From: Deinococcus sp. YIM 77859
GTDB taxonomy: Bacteria; Deinococcota; Deinococci; Deinococcales; Deinococcaceae
Reading direction: 5' to 3'
DNA: 64,000 nucleotides
Assembly (NCBI RefSeq): GCF_000745175.1
Contig: NZ_JQNI01000002.1
Location: 1,598,001 to 1,662,000 of the forward strand
Below, piece after piece: positions 1 to 9,966 of the stretch. Within the stretch, counting starts at the first letter, position 1, and every line of letters starts with the position of its first letter. Under the pieces are notes generated by a model. It was not told where the DNA came from. It saw nothing but the letters and a program-made list of their open reading frames with translations, and made no database searches. Made by a program: the position numbers and the translations under genes.

Positions 1-1071
1 ATGTTCGCGCTGAACCCCAGCTGGCAAAACCGCATCGGGCCGATCGACAGTGCCAGCAAGTACGCGCTGGCCGCCCGTGAACGCAGCCAGCGCCTGCTGT
101 ATGTGCGCCCCTTTCCGACGGTGTACGAGACAGAACGTTTTCTGAAGCGCACCTCGGAGCTGCTCCAACGGGCGGGGGTCAAGGTCGGCTCCCCGGTCAT
201 CACGCCCTTTCAGACCAATGACACCCTGCGCTGGCTGAGCCTCTTTGGACCGCTGGCCGCCCTCGTGCTGCTCGGCCTGAGCTTCCCGCTGCCGCGGCTG
301 GGGCTCCTCGTGGCCGGGTTGACCGGGCTGGGCGCGCTCGGGCTCAACGGCCTCCAGCCCTTCGCGGGCGGAGCACTGATCGCTGCGCTCACCTTTCCGG
401 CGCTGGGGCTGGTGCTGCGCCGCTCGCGCGTCACCGACTGGTTCATCGCCACGGGCCTCTCGCTGGCGGGGGTGCTGTTCGTCTCGGCGCTGGGGGCCAA
501 CCGCGAGAGCGTGCTTGGCCTAGAACCCTTTCGGGGCGTAGGCCTCACGCTGCTGGTCCCGCTGGCGCTGGTGGCCCTCAGCTTTCTGCCGCGCCAAGAC
601 ATCCGCCAAACGGCGCGTGACCTCTACAACACGCCGCTGCGCCTGGGCGACCTCGCGGTGTTGGCGCTGGGTCTGGCCGTGTTCGCCGTCGTCTTCCTGC
701 GCCGCGGAAATGCCACCGGCCTGGGCGTGAGCGACACCGAAGCGAGGCTGCGGCAAGAACTTCAGGATTCCATCATCCGCCCGCGGTTCAAAGAGGTGGC
801 CGGACACCCGCTGGCGCTTGTCGGCCTGAGCGGCGTGCTGCCGGGCTTTTTCAGCACACTCCTGATCCTGGGGGGCGTGGTGGGGCAGGCGAGCATTCTG
901 AACACCTTCTCGCACTTCCACACCCCGCTGCTGATCAGCGCAGCCCGCGTCCTCATCGGTCTGGGGGTGGGCCTGCTGCTCGGTTTGGCCGCCATTCCGC
1001 TGCTGAACTTCCTGCTGCGGCTATGGGAGAACTGGGGTGCCCGCCGCGCCGGCCAGGAGGTGCGGGCATGA
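1..1071 (+). CDS. DUF5693-like polytopic membrane protein, C-terminal part
   Basis: The reading frame is open from the first base. The first codon happens to be ATG, but family members as I remember them are considerably longer, so this is probably the C-terminal 356 residues of a larger protein. After about 75 soluble residues come many hydrophobic segments (roughly residues 78-205, 215-232, 270-300 and 305-345). A conserved-looking stretch with RPRFKEVAGHP lies before the last membrane helices. The stop overlaps the start of csaB by ATGA, so the two are translationally coupled. DUF5693 proteins are often found beside CsaB, which suggests a shared cell-surface polysaccharide role. That role is inferred from the neighbour; no catalytic motif is recognised. 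Confidence 0.7.
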   Translation: MFALNPSWQNRIGPIDSASKYALAARERSQRLLYVRPFPTVYETERFLKRTSELLQRAGVKVGSPVITPFQTNDTLRWLSLFGPLAALVLLGLSFPLPRLGLLVAGLTGLGALGLNGLQPFAGGALIAALTFPALGLVLRRSRVTDWFIATGLSLAGVLFVSALGANRESVLGLEPFRGVGLTLLVPLALVALSFLPRQDIRQTARDLYNTPLRLGDLAVLALGLAVFAVVFLRRGNATGLGVSDTEARLRQELQDSIIRPRFKEVAGHPLALVGLSGVLPGFFSTLLILGGVVGQASILNTFSHFHTPLLISAARVLIGLGVGLLLGLAAIPLLNFLLRLWENWGARRAGQEVRA

Positions 1072-2054
1072 GGGTCGCCGTCAGCGGATATTACGGCTTC
1101 GGAAACACTGGCGACGAGGCGATTGCCCTGGCGATCACCCGCGAGCTGAAGCGGCGGGGGGCCGTTCCGCTGCTGCTGTCGAACACGCCCGCCGAGACCG
1201 CCCGGACCTACGGCTGCGAGAGTGCCGCGCGCATGAACCCCGCCGCGCTGCTGGGCGCGCTCGCTCGCTCGCAGGTCGTGCTGTCGGGCGGGGGGGGCCT
1301 GTTGCAGGACAAGACGAGTGCCCGCACCCTCACCTACTACCTGGGGGTAATTCGCCTCGCCCGGCTGCTGGGCAAGCGGGTGGTCGTCTTTAACCAAAGC
1401 GTCGGGCCGCTGAGCGAGGCGGGTGGACGCCGGGTGGCGGCGGCCCTTCAGGGCGTGCGGGTGATCGTGCGGGACCGTGGCAGCCTGGACACGCTGCGCG
1501 CGCTGGGGCTGGCAGGAGAATTGGGCGGCGACCCCGCCCTGCTCCTCTCCCCCACGCCGGGCCTGCCGCGTGGCCCACAGCGGGTCATCCTCGCGCCGCG
1601 CGGCGACGTGACGGAGGCGACGGAGCGGCTGAAACGGGTCACGGCCCAGCTGCGCGCCGAGGGCCGCCGCGTGACCGCCCTGAGTTTCATGCCCGATCAG
1701 GACGACGCGGCGGCCCACAGCCTCGGCGCGGACGAGGTGCTCAGCACCCGTGACCCGCAGGTGGCCCTGGACGCGATCGCGTCCGCCGGCTTTGTGATCG
1801 GCGTCCGCCTCCACGCGGTCATTCTCGCTGCGGCGGCTCGTATTCCCTTCGCGGGCGTCGCCTACGACCCCAAGGTACAGGGCTTTTGCACGGACGCCGC
1901 TGCCCCCATCCACCCCACGGCCCTGAACCCGGACGACCTCACTCGGCAGGCTCTGGACCGCACCGCTCCTGACTGGAACGCGGTGGCGGGGATGCAAGCG
2001 CGGGCGGCAGAGAGCTTTACGCGGGCACTGGCGCGCGAGCCGCACGGGGCTTAG
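1068..2054 (+). CDS. csaB: Polysaccharide pyruvyl transferase CsaB
   Basis: The 328-residue protein starts at the ATG overlapping the upstream TGA and opens with MRVAVSGYYGFGNTGDEA, the glycine-rich signature of the pyruvyl transferase family. CsaB adds ketal-linked pyruvate to cell-wall polysaccharide. In bacteria with SLH-domain proteins this modification anchors the S-layer, which suits Deinococcus with its SLH surface proteins. A second conserved block, IGVRLHAVILAAAARIPF, lies near residues 240-265 and is typical of the family's C-terminal Rossmann-like half. An upstream in-frame ATG at 1023 lies inside the preceding gene and is not used. The stop overlaps the stop of the convergent peptidase gene by four bases. 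Confidence 0.92.
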   Translation: MRVAVSGYYGFGNTGDEAIALAITRELKRRGAVPLLLSNTPAETARTYGCESAARMNPAALLGALARSQVVLSGGGGLLQDKTSARTLTYYLGVIRLARLLGKRVVVFNQSVGPLSEAGGRRVAAALQGVRVIVRDRGSLDTLRALGLAGELGGDPALLLSPTPGLPRGPQRVILAPRGDVTEATERLKRVTAQLRAEGRRVTALSFMPDQDDAAAHSLGADEVLSTRDPQVALDAIASAGFVIGVRLHAVILAAAARIPFAGVAYDPKVQGFCTDAAAPIHPTALNPDDLTRQALDRTAPDWNAVAGMQARAAESFTRALAREPHGA

Positions 2055-3136
2055 GCCACCGGTCGCCGCTGGTACAGCTCCACCACTCGCCGCAGAAAGC
2101 GCAGACCCGGTCCTAGGCTGCTGGCCTGGACCCACTCGTCCTCGCGGTGCGCGTTGCCGCCACGGTAGACACCCAGAGCGATGGCGGGCAGGTGGTAGGG
2201 GGCGGCGGCGTTGGCATCGGTGCTGCTGGAAGCGAGGCGCAGGTCGATGCGGCCCTCGCGGGCGGCGTCGCGGGCAAGCCCCAGGAGCGGCTCGGCGTGG
2301 AGGTCACCACCGGGCCGGTCACCGACACGCTCCAGGCGCACCGAGACGCCCACCTCACGGGCGGCGGCGTGCAGGACAGCCTGGGCACGGGTATCGAGGT
2401 CCGCGAGCAGCGCGGGATCAAGCGAGCGCAGGTCAAGAAGCAGTTCGGCGCTGCCCGCGATGGAATTGATGCTGGTGCCGCCGGAGGCCAGGCCCACATT
2501 CAGGGTGGTGCGCGGGGTCACCGGGCGGTGCAGCGCGTACAGGCCCTGAATGGCCAGACCCAGCGCGTGCAGGGCGCTGGGGGCCTGGTCGCCCCAGGAG
2601 TGCCCGCCGGGGCCCAGAAACACGGCTCGGTAGCGCCGCACGCCCACCGCCCGCGTCACCGCGACCCCCAGGTAGCCGTCCACCGCGATCATGGCCCCCA
2701 GGTCGTCCCGGTGCCGGGCGAGCAGGTGCTTGGCCCCACGCAGGTCGCCCAGCCCCTCCTCGCCCACGTTCGCCGCCACCCACAGGGGACGGCGCCATTC
2801 ATGGGTGTGGCCGCGTAGGTCGCGCAGCAGCGCCGTGATCACCGCCAGACTGGCACTGTTGTCTCCTACCCCCGGCCCGATCAGCCGCCCGCGGTCCTCG
2901 CGCACAGTCACGTCCGTGCCCCGAGCAAACACGGTGTCCAGGTGCGCAGCGAGCAGCAGAGCAGGCTTGCCTTCCGTGCCCGGGGGTGTGATGCGGGTGA
3001 CGACGTTGCCCACCTCGTCGCGCACGACGTCATAGCCCAGCTCGCGCCAGAGACCTGCGATCAGGGCGGCGCGTTCCCCCTCCTCGAACGTTGGGGCGGG
3101 TGTCTGCGCGATGCGCGTGAGGTACGAGAGGGGCAT
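2051..3136 (-). CDS. M20 family metallopeptidase (LysK/ArgE-like)
   Basis: A 361-residue zinc hydrolase of the M20 family. Metal-binding elements are visible: AAHLDTVF (His65, Asp67), GPGVGDNSAS with the bridging Asp, and NVGEEGLGD with the catalytic Glu pair. M20 enzymes remove acyl groups or terminal residues from amino acids and peptides; LysK-type lysine-biosynthesis deacetylases of the Thermus-Deinococcus group belong here. The substrate cannot be told from sequence. The ATG at 3136 is chosen because a TAGAAT -10 box (3145-3150 on the minus strand) lies eight bases before it, so the mRNA is probably leaderless. An upstream in-frame start would place the -10 inside the gene. Confidence 0.85.
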   Translation of the reverse strand: MPLSYLTRIAQTPAPTFEEGERAALIAGLWRELGYDVVRDEVGNVVTRITPPGTEGKPALLLAAHLDTVFARGTDVTVREDRGRLIGPGVGDNSASLAVITALLRDLRGHTHEWRRPLWVAANVGEEGLGDLRGAKHLLARHRDDLGAMIAVDGYLGVAVTRAVGVRRYRAVFLGPGGHSWGDQAPSALHALGLAIQGLYALHRPVTPRTTLNVGLASGGTSINSIAGSAELLLDLRSLDPALLADLDTRAQAVLHAAAREVGVSVRLERVGDRPGGDLHAEPLLGLARDAAREGRIDLRLASSSTDANAAAPYHLPAIALGVYRGGNAHREDEWVQASSLGPGLRFLRRVVELYQRRPVA

Positions 3137-3193
3137 CGCGGGCGATTCTAGCGGGTGCCGGTGTGGAAGGACGCTCACCGGAGCAAAAGTCAT

Positions 3194-3221
3194 CCTGCCC
3201 CCGACCGAGCGCGGGGGCAGG
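3194..3221 (-). terminator. Hairpin terminator after the EF-hand gene
   Basis: A nine-pair stem (cctgccccc / gggggcagg) lies just after the stop of the EF-hand gene on the minus strand. It is followed on that strand by a short T-rich stretch (ttttg). The T-run is weak, so termination may be partial. Confidence 0.5.
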
Positions 3222-3238
3222 TCTGGGAGCAGCGCGGC

Positions 3239-3664
3239 TCAGCGGCGCATCATCCGGCTGCCGATCGCCGCAGCGAGGCCGACCAGGCCCGCTTTCACCA
3301 GCGGATGACTCAGGGTGCCGCCGGGCGCAAAAGCCGCCTCCAGCGGGCTGCGGTTGTCCTGTGCCGGGGCCTGCGCCGCGCGGGTGTAGGCGTCGGCGAG
3401 GTCGTCGGGGTCGTCATAGCGAACGTTCTGCACCGGATTCAACGGGCTGCGAACGATGGCGTCACCGACCTGCTGCCGCTCCTGCGGGTCCATCTGCCCG
3501 AAGTACTCGCGCAGAATCTCACGTCGCTCTTCTGGGGAGGCGTTTTGCAGGTAATCGTGGACGTAGGCAGCCGCCTCCTGGGGGCTGACGGTCCCGTCAC
3601 CGTTGAGGTCGCGGGGATCGAGGCGGGCCATCCGCTCGTGACGGTCGCGTTGCTGGAAGAACAT
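3239..3664 (-). CDS. Small protein with one EF-hand
   Basis: A 141-residue protein of unassigned function. Residues 20-31 form a canonical EF-hand loop, DLNGDGTVSPQE, with Asp, Asn, Asp and Ser ligands and the closing Glu. The middle is acidic and helical. The C-terminus (about 118-138, LVKAGLVGLAAAIGSRMMRR) is hydrophobic with basic ends and could be a short membrane anchor or amphipathic helix. The start is supported by a Shine-Dalgarno (AGGAGG) seven bases upstream. It stands alone between the M20 peptidase and the divergent chelatase gene. A calcium-sensing or calcium-stabilised envelope protein is plausible but unproven. Confidence 0.75.
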   Translation of the reverse strand: MFFQQRDRHERMARLDPRDLNGDGTVSPQEAAAYVHDYLQNASPEERREILREYFGQMDPQERQQVGDAIVRSPLNPVQNVRYDDPDDLADAYTRAAQAPAQDNRSPLEAAFAPGGTLSHPLVKAGLVGLAAAIGSRMMRR

Positions 3665-3841
3665 GGAAACCTCCTGCAGAGGAACGGGGTCCGGCCCCAG
3701 CGGCTGGACCGTACAAACGCCCTCACCCTAGGCATCCTGGCAAGCTCATGCGTGAGGAGGCACTTCAGGGGCGTTTATCCGCCGCGCTGAGGGCAGCAAG
3801 GAGGACAATTGCGCCGCCAACGCGCTGCTAGATTGCCCCAT

Positions 3842-5257
3842 ATGCGTTCGCTCGTGCTGATCGGTCACGGTTCTCACCTGAATGGCGAGTCCGCGGGTGC
3901 GGTCTACCGCTACGCGGAACTGCTCCGCGAGCGGGGGCTTTACGACGAGGTCGTAGAGGGGTACTGGAAGGAGGAACCGTCCCTGCGCCAGGTGCTCAAG
4001 ACCACCCGCAGCACCGACGTGACCGTGATTCCTATGTTCATCAGCGAGGGCTACTTCACCGAGACGGTGATTCCCCGCGAGCTTGGCCTGGGCCACCAGG
4101 GCCCGGTCCCCGCGGGCGGCGTGGCTCGCGTGCTGGGCGGCCGCACGGTCCGCTATACCCTGCCCTACGGCGTGCACCCCACGATGAGCGAGGTGATTCT
4201 CGCCCGTGCCCGCGAGGTGCTGCCCGACCTCAGCCCCGCGGACACAGCCCTGATCGTGTTGGGGCACGGCACCACCCGCAACGAGAACAGCAACCGGGTG
4301 ATCTACCGCAACGCGGAGCGCCTGCGCGAGGCAGGACACTTCGCCGAGGTCCACGCCCTTTTTCTGGATGAGGATCCGCGGATCGGCACCTGGCCGGAGG
4401 TGGTCCGGGCGCCCCGGGTGGTCGTCGTGCCCTTTTTTGCCTCGGAGGGTTGGCACACGCTGGAGACCATTCCCGAGGACATGGGCCTGACCGGAGAGGT
4501 GACCATCTTCCCGGAGAATCCCCACGGTCCCCAGACGGTGTACTACGCGAGGCCGGTCGGCACCCATCCCAGCGTCGCGGACGTGGTGCTGCACCTGGCC
4601 GAGGAGGCGCGCGGCGCGCCCACGCGGGGCGGGGACGAGGACCGCGGTCACGCCGAGGCATGGGCGGCCTTTTTGGCGCTGGCCCGCCAGGGCGTGCGGG
4701 TCGGCGAGGCGCTGATCACCCCGCACGCGGGCATGTTCGAGCTGCGGCACGCGCTGGACGAGGGCCGTCCTGCCGAAGGGCTCACCACCGTCGTCACGCC
4801 CGAGGGCCTGCGCGACCTCACCCGCCGCGACGAGGGCGGGCACCACCGGCCGGTCCACACCTTCCGCACCCTGCCGCGCGGCTGGCGAGCGGTGCTGTCG
4901 GAGGCCGACCTTCCGCGCGGAGTGCACTACCTCTACCCGGCGGTCGTCGAGGAGGGCTACGCGCACCACACCCAAACCCTGCGCGCCACTCCCTGGCCCA
5001 CCACCGCGCGGCGGCAGACCGGCATCTATGCCAAGGTCACCCGCGCCACACCCGAACAGGTGGAGGCCGTGGCCCGGGACGTGTGCAGCCGCTGCCTCAA
5101 GACCCGGCTGTGGGCCGGGGAGAAACTGAATGTCACCTTTTTCAGCGGGGTACCGGGCGCCATCCCCTGCGCCGAAGCCTGCACCTACTTCATCGCCGAG
5201 GTGCGCGAGGAGGTCAGCGGCCAGCGCGGCCAGGGCGGGCACGCGCACGACGACTAA
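3842..5257 (+). CDS. CbiX/sirohydrochlorin chelatase-like protein with C-terminal four-Cys domain (DR2241 type)
   Basis: A 471-residue protein with two consecutive CbiX/CbiK-like chelatase halves (about 1-125 and 135-265). Each begins with a beta-strand and the metal-site histidine motif, [12 protein letters not shown] and [14 protein letters not shown]. The C-terminal 190 residues are unlike ordinary chelatases and end with CSRCLKTR and, further on, CAEAC, four cysteines that could hold a 4Fe-4S cluster. This matches my memory of D. radiodurans DR2241, whose structure showed chelatase folds plus extra domains. Metal insertion into a tetrapyrrole is the likely activity; the substrate is not known. 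A TAGATT -10 box ends seven bases before the ATG, so the gene is probably leaderless. Confidence 0.88.
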   Translation: MRSLVLIGHGSHLNGESAGAVYRYAELLRERGLYDEVVEGYWKEEPSLRQVLKTTRSTDVTVIPMFISEGYFTETVIPRELGLGHQGPVPAGGVARVLGGRTVRYTLPYGVHPTMSEVILARAREVLPDLSPADTALIVLGHGTTRNENSNRVIYRNAERLREAGHFAEVHALFLDEDPRIGTWPEVVRAPRVVVVPFFASEGWHTLETIPEDMGLTGEVTIFPENPHGPQTVYYARPVGTHPSVADVVLHLAEEARGAPTRGGDEDRGHAEAWAAFLALARQGVRVGEALITPHAGMFELRHALDEGRPAEGLTTVVTPEGLRDLTRRDEGGHHRPVHTFRTLPRGWRAVLSEADLPRGVHYLYPAVVEEGYAHHTQTLRATPWPTTARRQTGIYAKVTRATPEQVEAVARDVCSRCLKTRLWAGEKLNVTFFSGVPGAIPCAEACTYFIAEVREEVSGQRGQGGHAHDD

Positions 5258-5316
5258 GCAAGGCAGCAACGCGGAGCAGCACCTCCCCCTCACGTCCGGG
5301 TGCGAGAATAGTCCCC

Positions 5317-6099
<783 letters not shown>

Positions 6100-6145
6100 G
6101 CTGCTCCTTCTCATCCCTCACATCCGTTCCTGCCCCCACCGTGGA

Positions 6146-7209
<1,064 letters not shown>

Positions 7210-7212
7210 AGA

Positions 7213-7881
7213 TTAGCAGCGCACGCGCCGCACGACCTCTACGCCGTTGCGTTCGAGCTGGTGCAGGAAGAGGGCGTGATACAGGTCCCCTGGGTGACCG
7301 GGGGCATCCCAGGTCTGCACGCCCTCTTCGGGCACGATCACCCGCCAGTCCTTCTGCTGCGCCATGCCGTACGTCACGAGGTGCAGGGCCAGCGTGTAGA
7401 GGCAAAGGTCCGTCACGTCCCCCACAGCGATGACCGCGTCAAAGTCCGCCTCGGCGAGCCACGCCTGAAATTCAGGGCTGGTATGACTGGCGATGCTGTT
7501 CTTCTGAACGTGCCGGAAAGACGAGAACTCGGGCAGCGCGCGCAGTTCGGCCACGGCCTCGGCCTCGGGTGTGCCCGCGACGCAGTGGGGCGGGTAGGCC
7601 GCAAATTCCTTGGCGTCCTGTGGATGGGCGTCCTGCACGAGGACGATGTTTGAGGCCGGAACCCCGCAGTCCAGCAGGCTGCGAATCAGGTCGGTGATTC
7701 GGGGAATAATCGCCGCGACCCGCGGGCTGGCGAGGGCCCCCCGCCGCGTGAACCCCTCGATCAGGTCCACACAGACGAGGGCGACGCGCTCCGGCGGAGT
7801 GCTGAGGGTCAGGTCGTTGAGCTGCTCCAGCCACCCCTGCAACAGGTCGGCCTGCTGCCGGGCTTGTTCCTGAAGGGTCAT
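7213..7881 (-). CDS. Isochorismatase-family hydrolase, nicotinamidase-like
   Basis: A 222-residue cysteine hydrolase of the isochorismatase superfamily. The catalytic triad is visible: Asp in [12 protein letters not shown], Lys in HVQKNSIAS, and Cys in [14 protein letters not shown] metal-site histidine occurs in [12 protein letters not shown], as in PncA-type nicotinamidases, which turn nicotinamide into nicotinate for NAD salvage. It lies tail to tail with nadM, supporting this role, but the family also contains unrelated amidases. The ATG at 7881 is chosen because the protein similarity begins there; a TATGAC -10-like box six bases upstream would give a leaderless message. Confidence 0.82.
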   Translation of the reverse strand: MTLQEQARQQADLLQGWLEQLNDLTLSTPPERVALVCVDLIEGFTRRGALASPRVAAIIPRITDLIRSLLDCGVPASNIVLVQDAHPQDAKEFAAYPPHCVAGTPEAEAVAELRALPEFSSFRHVQKNSIASHTSPEFQAWLAEADFDAVIAVGDVTDLCLYTLALHLVTYGMAQQKDWRVIVPEEGVQTWDAPGHPGDLYHALFLHQLERNGVEVVRRVRC

Positions 7882-7999
7882 GGGAAGGTCATACCACGCG
7901 GGGCCAAGCACCGGCGGGGGTTGCCGCCCAGGAGCACAGAAACGGGGACACCTGCCTTCCCCTACAGGCGCATCCTTCCTGTGAAGGGAGGCACGAGCA

Positions 8000-8797
<798 letters not shown>

Positions 8798-8845
8798 TGG
8801 CCTCGTAATGGGACGGGGGGAGGCTGCGGGAAAGGAGGTTCCCCC

Positions 8846-9205
8846 TTGCTTGTTTCCGAATGGATGTCGACAGCCCCTGTTGGTGGCATACGGATTCCGC
8901 TTGAACAGGGATGCGGTCCCTGTGAACCCCGACCGGCGGGAGAAGGAAAAGGGACGGATTCCACAATGGCGTTCGCCTTCGGGAAAGCACTGAGGGCGAA
9001 CGGCGGGGGCAGAATCCGTATCACGCCTGGCCACAGCGTCCCAGATGCTGCCCGGCTGCTGCGGCAGCGCGGCGTCCGCCGTCTTCCCGTGACGGACGGT
9101 TCGCGCCCGGTTGGCATCGTGACCGACCGCGGCCTGCGCGAGGTCAGCACGCGGCTGGCCGGGATCACCGTCGCGGACGACGCCGGGCAGGAGGCCGCCT
9201 CATGA
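8846..9205 (+). CDS. CBS-domain protein interrupted by an in-frame repeat element
   Basis: A 119-residue protein starting at TTG (8846), supported by AAGGAGG at about 8831-8837. It begins like a CBS protein (MLVSEWMSTAPV) and resumes a recognisable CBS half with TPGHSVPDAARLLRQRGVRRL and GIVTDRGLREV. Between them are about 45 residues rich in Gly, Arg and Pro that fit no CBS fold. They are encoded by an inserted repeat (about 8882-9016) with no stop codon and a length divisible by three. Only one CBS motif remains, whereas CBS motifs normally work in pairs. Function may be lost or altered. The stop overlaps the next ATG by ATGA. Confidence 0.75.
   Translation: MLVSEWMSTAPVGGIRIPLEQGCGPCEPRPAGEGKGTDSTMAFAFGKALRANGGGRIRITPGHSVPDAARLLRQRGVRRLPVTDGSRPVGIVTDRGLREVSTRLAGITVADDAGQEAAS
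8882..9021 (+). repeat. SRE-like small repeat inserted in the CBS gene
   Basis: The insert is flanked by imperfect inverted repeats of 13 bases: ATACGGATTCCGC at 8888-8900 and GCAGAATCCGTAT at 9009-9021, with one mismatch. A third ACGGATTCC core lies at 8954-8962. Removing about 135 bases (8882-9016) joins MSTAPV directly to RITPGHSV and restores a normal CBS sequence. The size and ends resemble the short non-coding repeat elements known from Deinococcus genomes. No transposase is present, so it would have moved in trans. Confidence 0.7.
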
Positions 9206-9357
9206 GCCGCCCGCCTCTAGACCCAGGCCCACACCAGGAACAGGAGCCGCAGCGCAGCGTGGTTCCGGTGGGCACGCTGATGCTTGTCGCGGTGGTGCTG
9301 CTCTCGATCCTCTGGCTGTGGATGCTGGTGCTGGGAATCCAGCAGGGCAGGGCCTGA
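9202..9357 (+). CDS. cbaD: Cytochrome ba3 oxidase subunit IIa (CbaD-like small subunit)
   Basis: A 51-residue protein with a short Pro/Gln-rich N-terminus and one transmembrane helix (residues about 22-45, GTLMLVAVVLLSILWLWMLV), ending in a small basic tail (QQGRA). This is the layout of the 34-residue subunit IIa of Thermus ba3 oxidase, which is likewise a single helix encoded immediately before subunit II. Its ATG overlaps the stop of the CBS gene, and the subunit II ATG follows five bases after its stop. It is easily missed because of its length. The assignment rests on position, size and topology. Confidence 0.8.
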   Translation: MSRPPLDPGPHQEQEPQRSVVPVGTLMLVAVVLLSILWLWMLVLGIQQGRA

Positions 9358-9361
9358 AGCC

Positions 9362-9904
9362 ATGACGAGTAGACGTCCTGTCCCCCGGCTCGAACATCAC
9401 ACCCTGGAACGCCTAGAGAACATTTGGCTGGGCGTGGCCATCGTGATGAACGTGCTCCTCTTTACGAGTGCCATCGCCAGCTTCGTCAGCGGCACCTACC
9501 CTTCTCTCCGCGGGGAAGGCGGGCACCACATCACCGGGGTGCAAAACGGCCGGATCGACCCCAAGAACATCGCCGCCACGCCCTTCGCAAAGCCAGGCCT
9601 GCGCGAGAATCCCGACGGCACCCTAGAAGCCTTTGTGGTGGCCAAAGCTTTTGCCTTCGAACCCACCGTGCTGCGGGTGCCCGCTGGCCGCCCCGTCACC
9701 TTCCACGTCACCTCGCTTGATGTGCTGCACGGGTACCAGGTGGAGGGCACCAACATCAACGCGACTGCCATTCCCGGCCAAGTCGCCAGTTTTACCACCA
9801 CCTTCCGCCGTCCCGGCACCCTGAGCACCATCTGCAACGAGTACTGCGGAATCGGCCACCACAACATGGTCACCCGCGTGATCGTGGAAACGCCGCAGCA
9901 GTAG
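9362..9904 (+). CDS. cbaB: Cytochrome c oxidase subunit II, ba3 type (CuA)
   Basis: A 180-residue protein with a single N-terminal membrane anchor (about 21-43) and a cupredoxin domain. The binuclear CuA site is complete: His123 in DVLHGYQ, then Cys158, Glu160, Cys162, His166 and Met169 in CNEYCGIGHHNM. It accepts electrons from cytochrome c on the outer face of the membrane and passes them to subunit I. The short length with only one membrane helix is typical of B-type (ba3) oxidases. The ATG at 9362 is chosen over an earlier frame extension because it follows the subunit IIa stop directly and the anchor follows. Confidence 0.93.
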   Translation: MTSRRPVPRLEHHTLERLENIWLGVAIVMNVLLFTSAIASFVSGTYPSLRGEGGHHITGVQNGRIDPKNIAATPFAKPGLRENPDGTLEAFVVAKAFAFEPTVLRVPAGRPVTFHVTSLDVLHGYQVEGTNINATAIPGQVASFTTTFRRPGTLSTICNEYCGIGHHNMVTRVIVETPQQ

Positions 9905-9924
9905 TACGAATTCCGGTTGAACAG
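9905..9924 (+). repeat. Possible fragment of the SRE-like repeat
   Basis: Directly after the subunit II stop, a 20-base stretch matches the left end of the repeat in the CBS gene (from about 8889) at 18 positions, sharing TACG.ATTCCG.TTGAAC. It could be a relic of a second copy. It is too short to be sure. Confidence 0.4.
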
Positions 9925-9966
9925 TTCTATGAAAGCCGTGTCCCCTCCCCCCGCAGGAGAACCCTT

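Noticed and set aside
3746..5293. A 515-codon minus-strand frame opposite the CbiX-like gene.
   Set aside because: Shadow of a real gene; no RBS and no domain.
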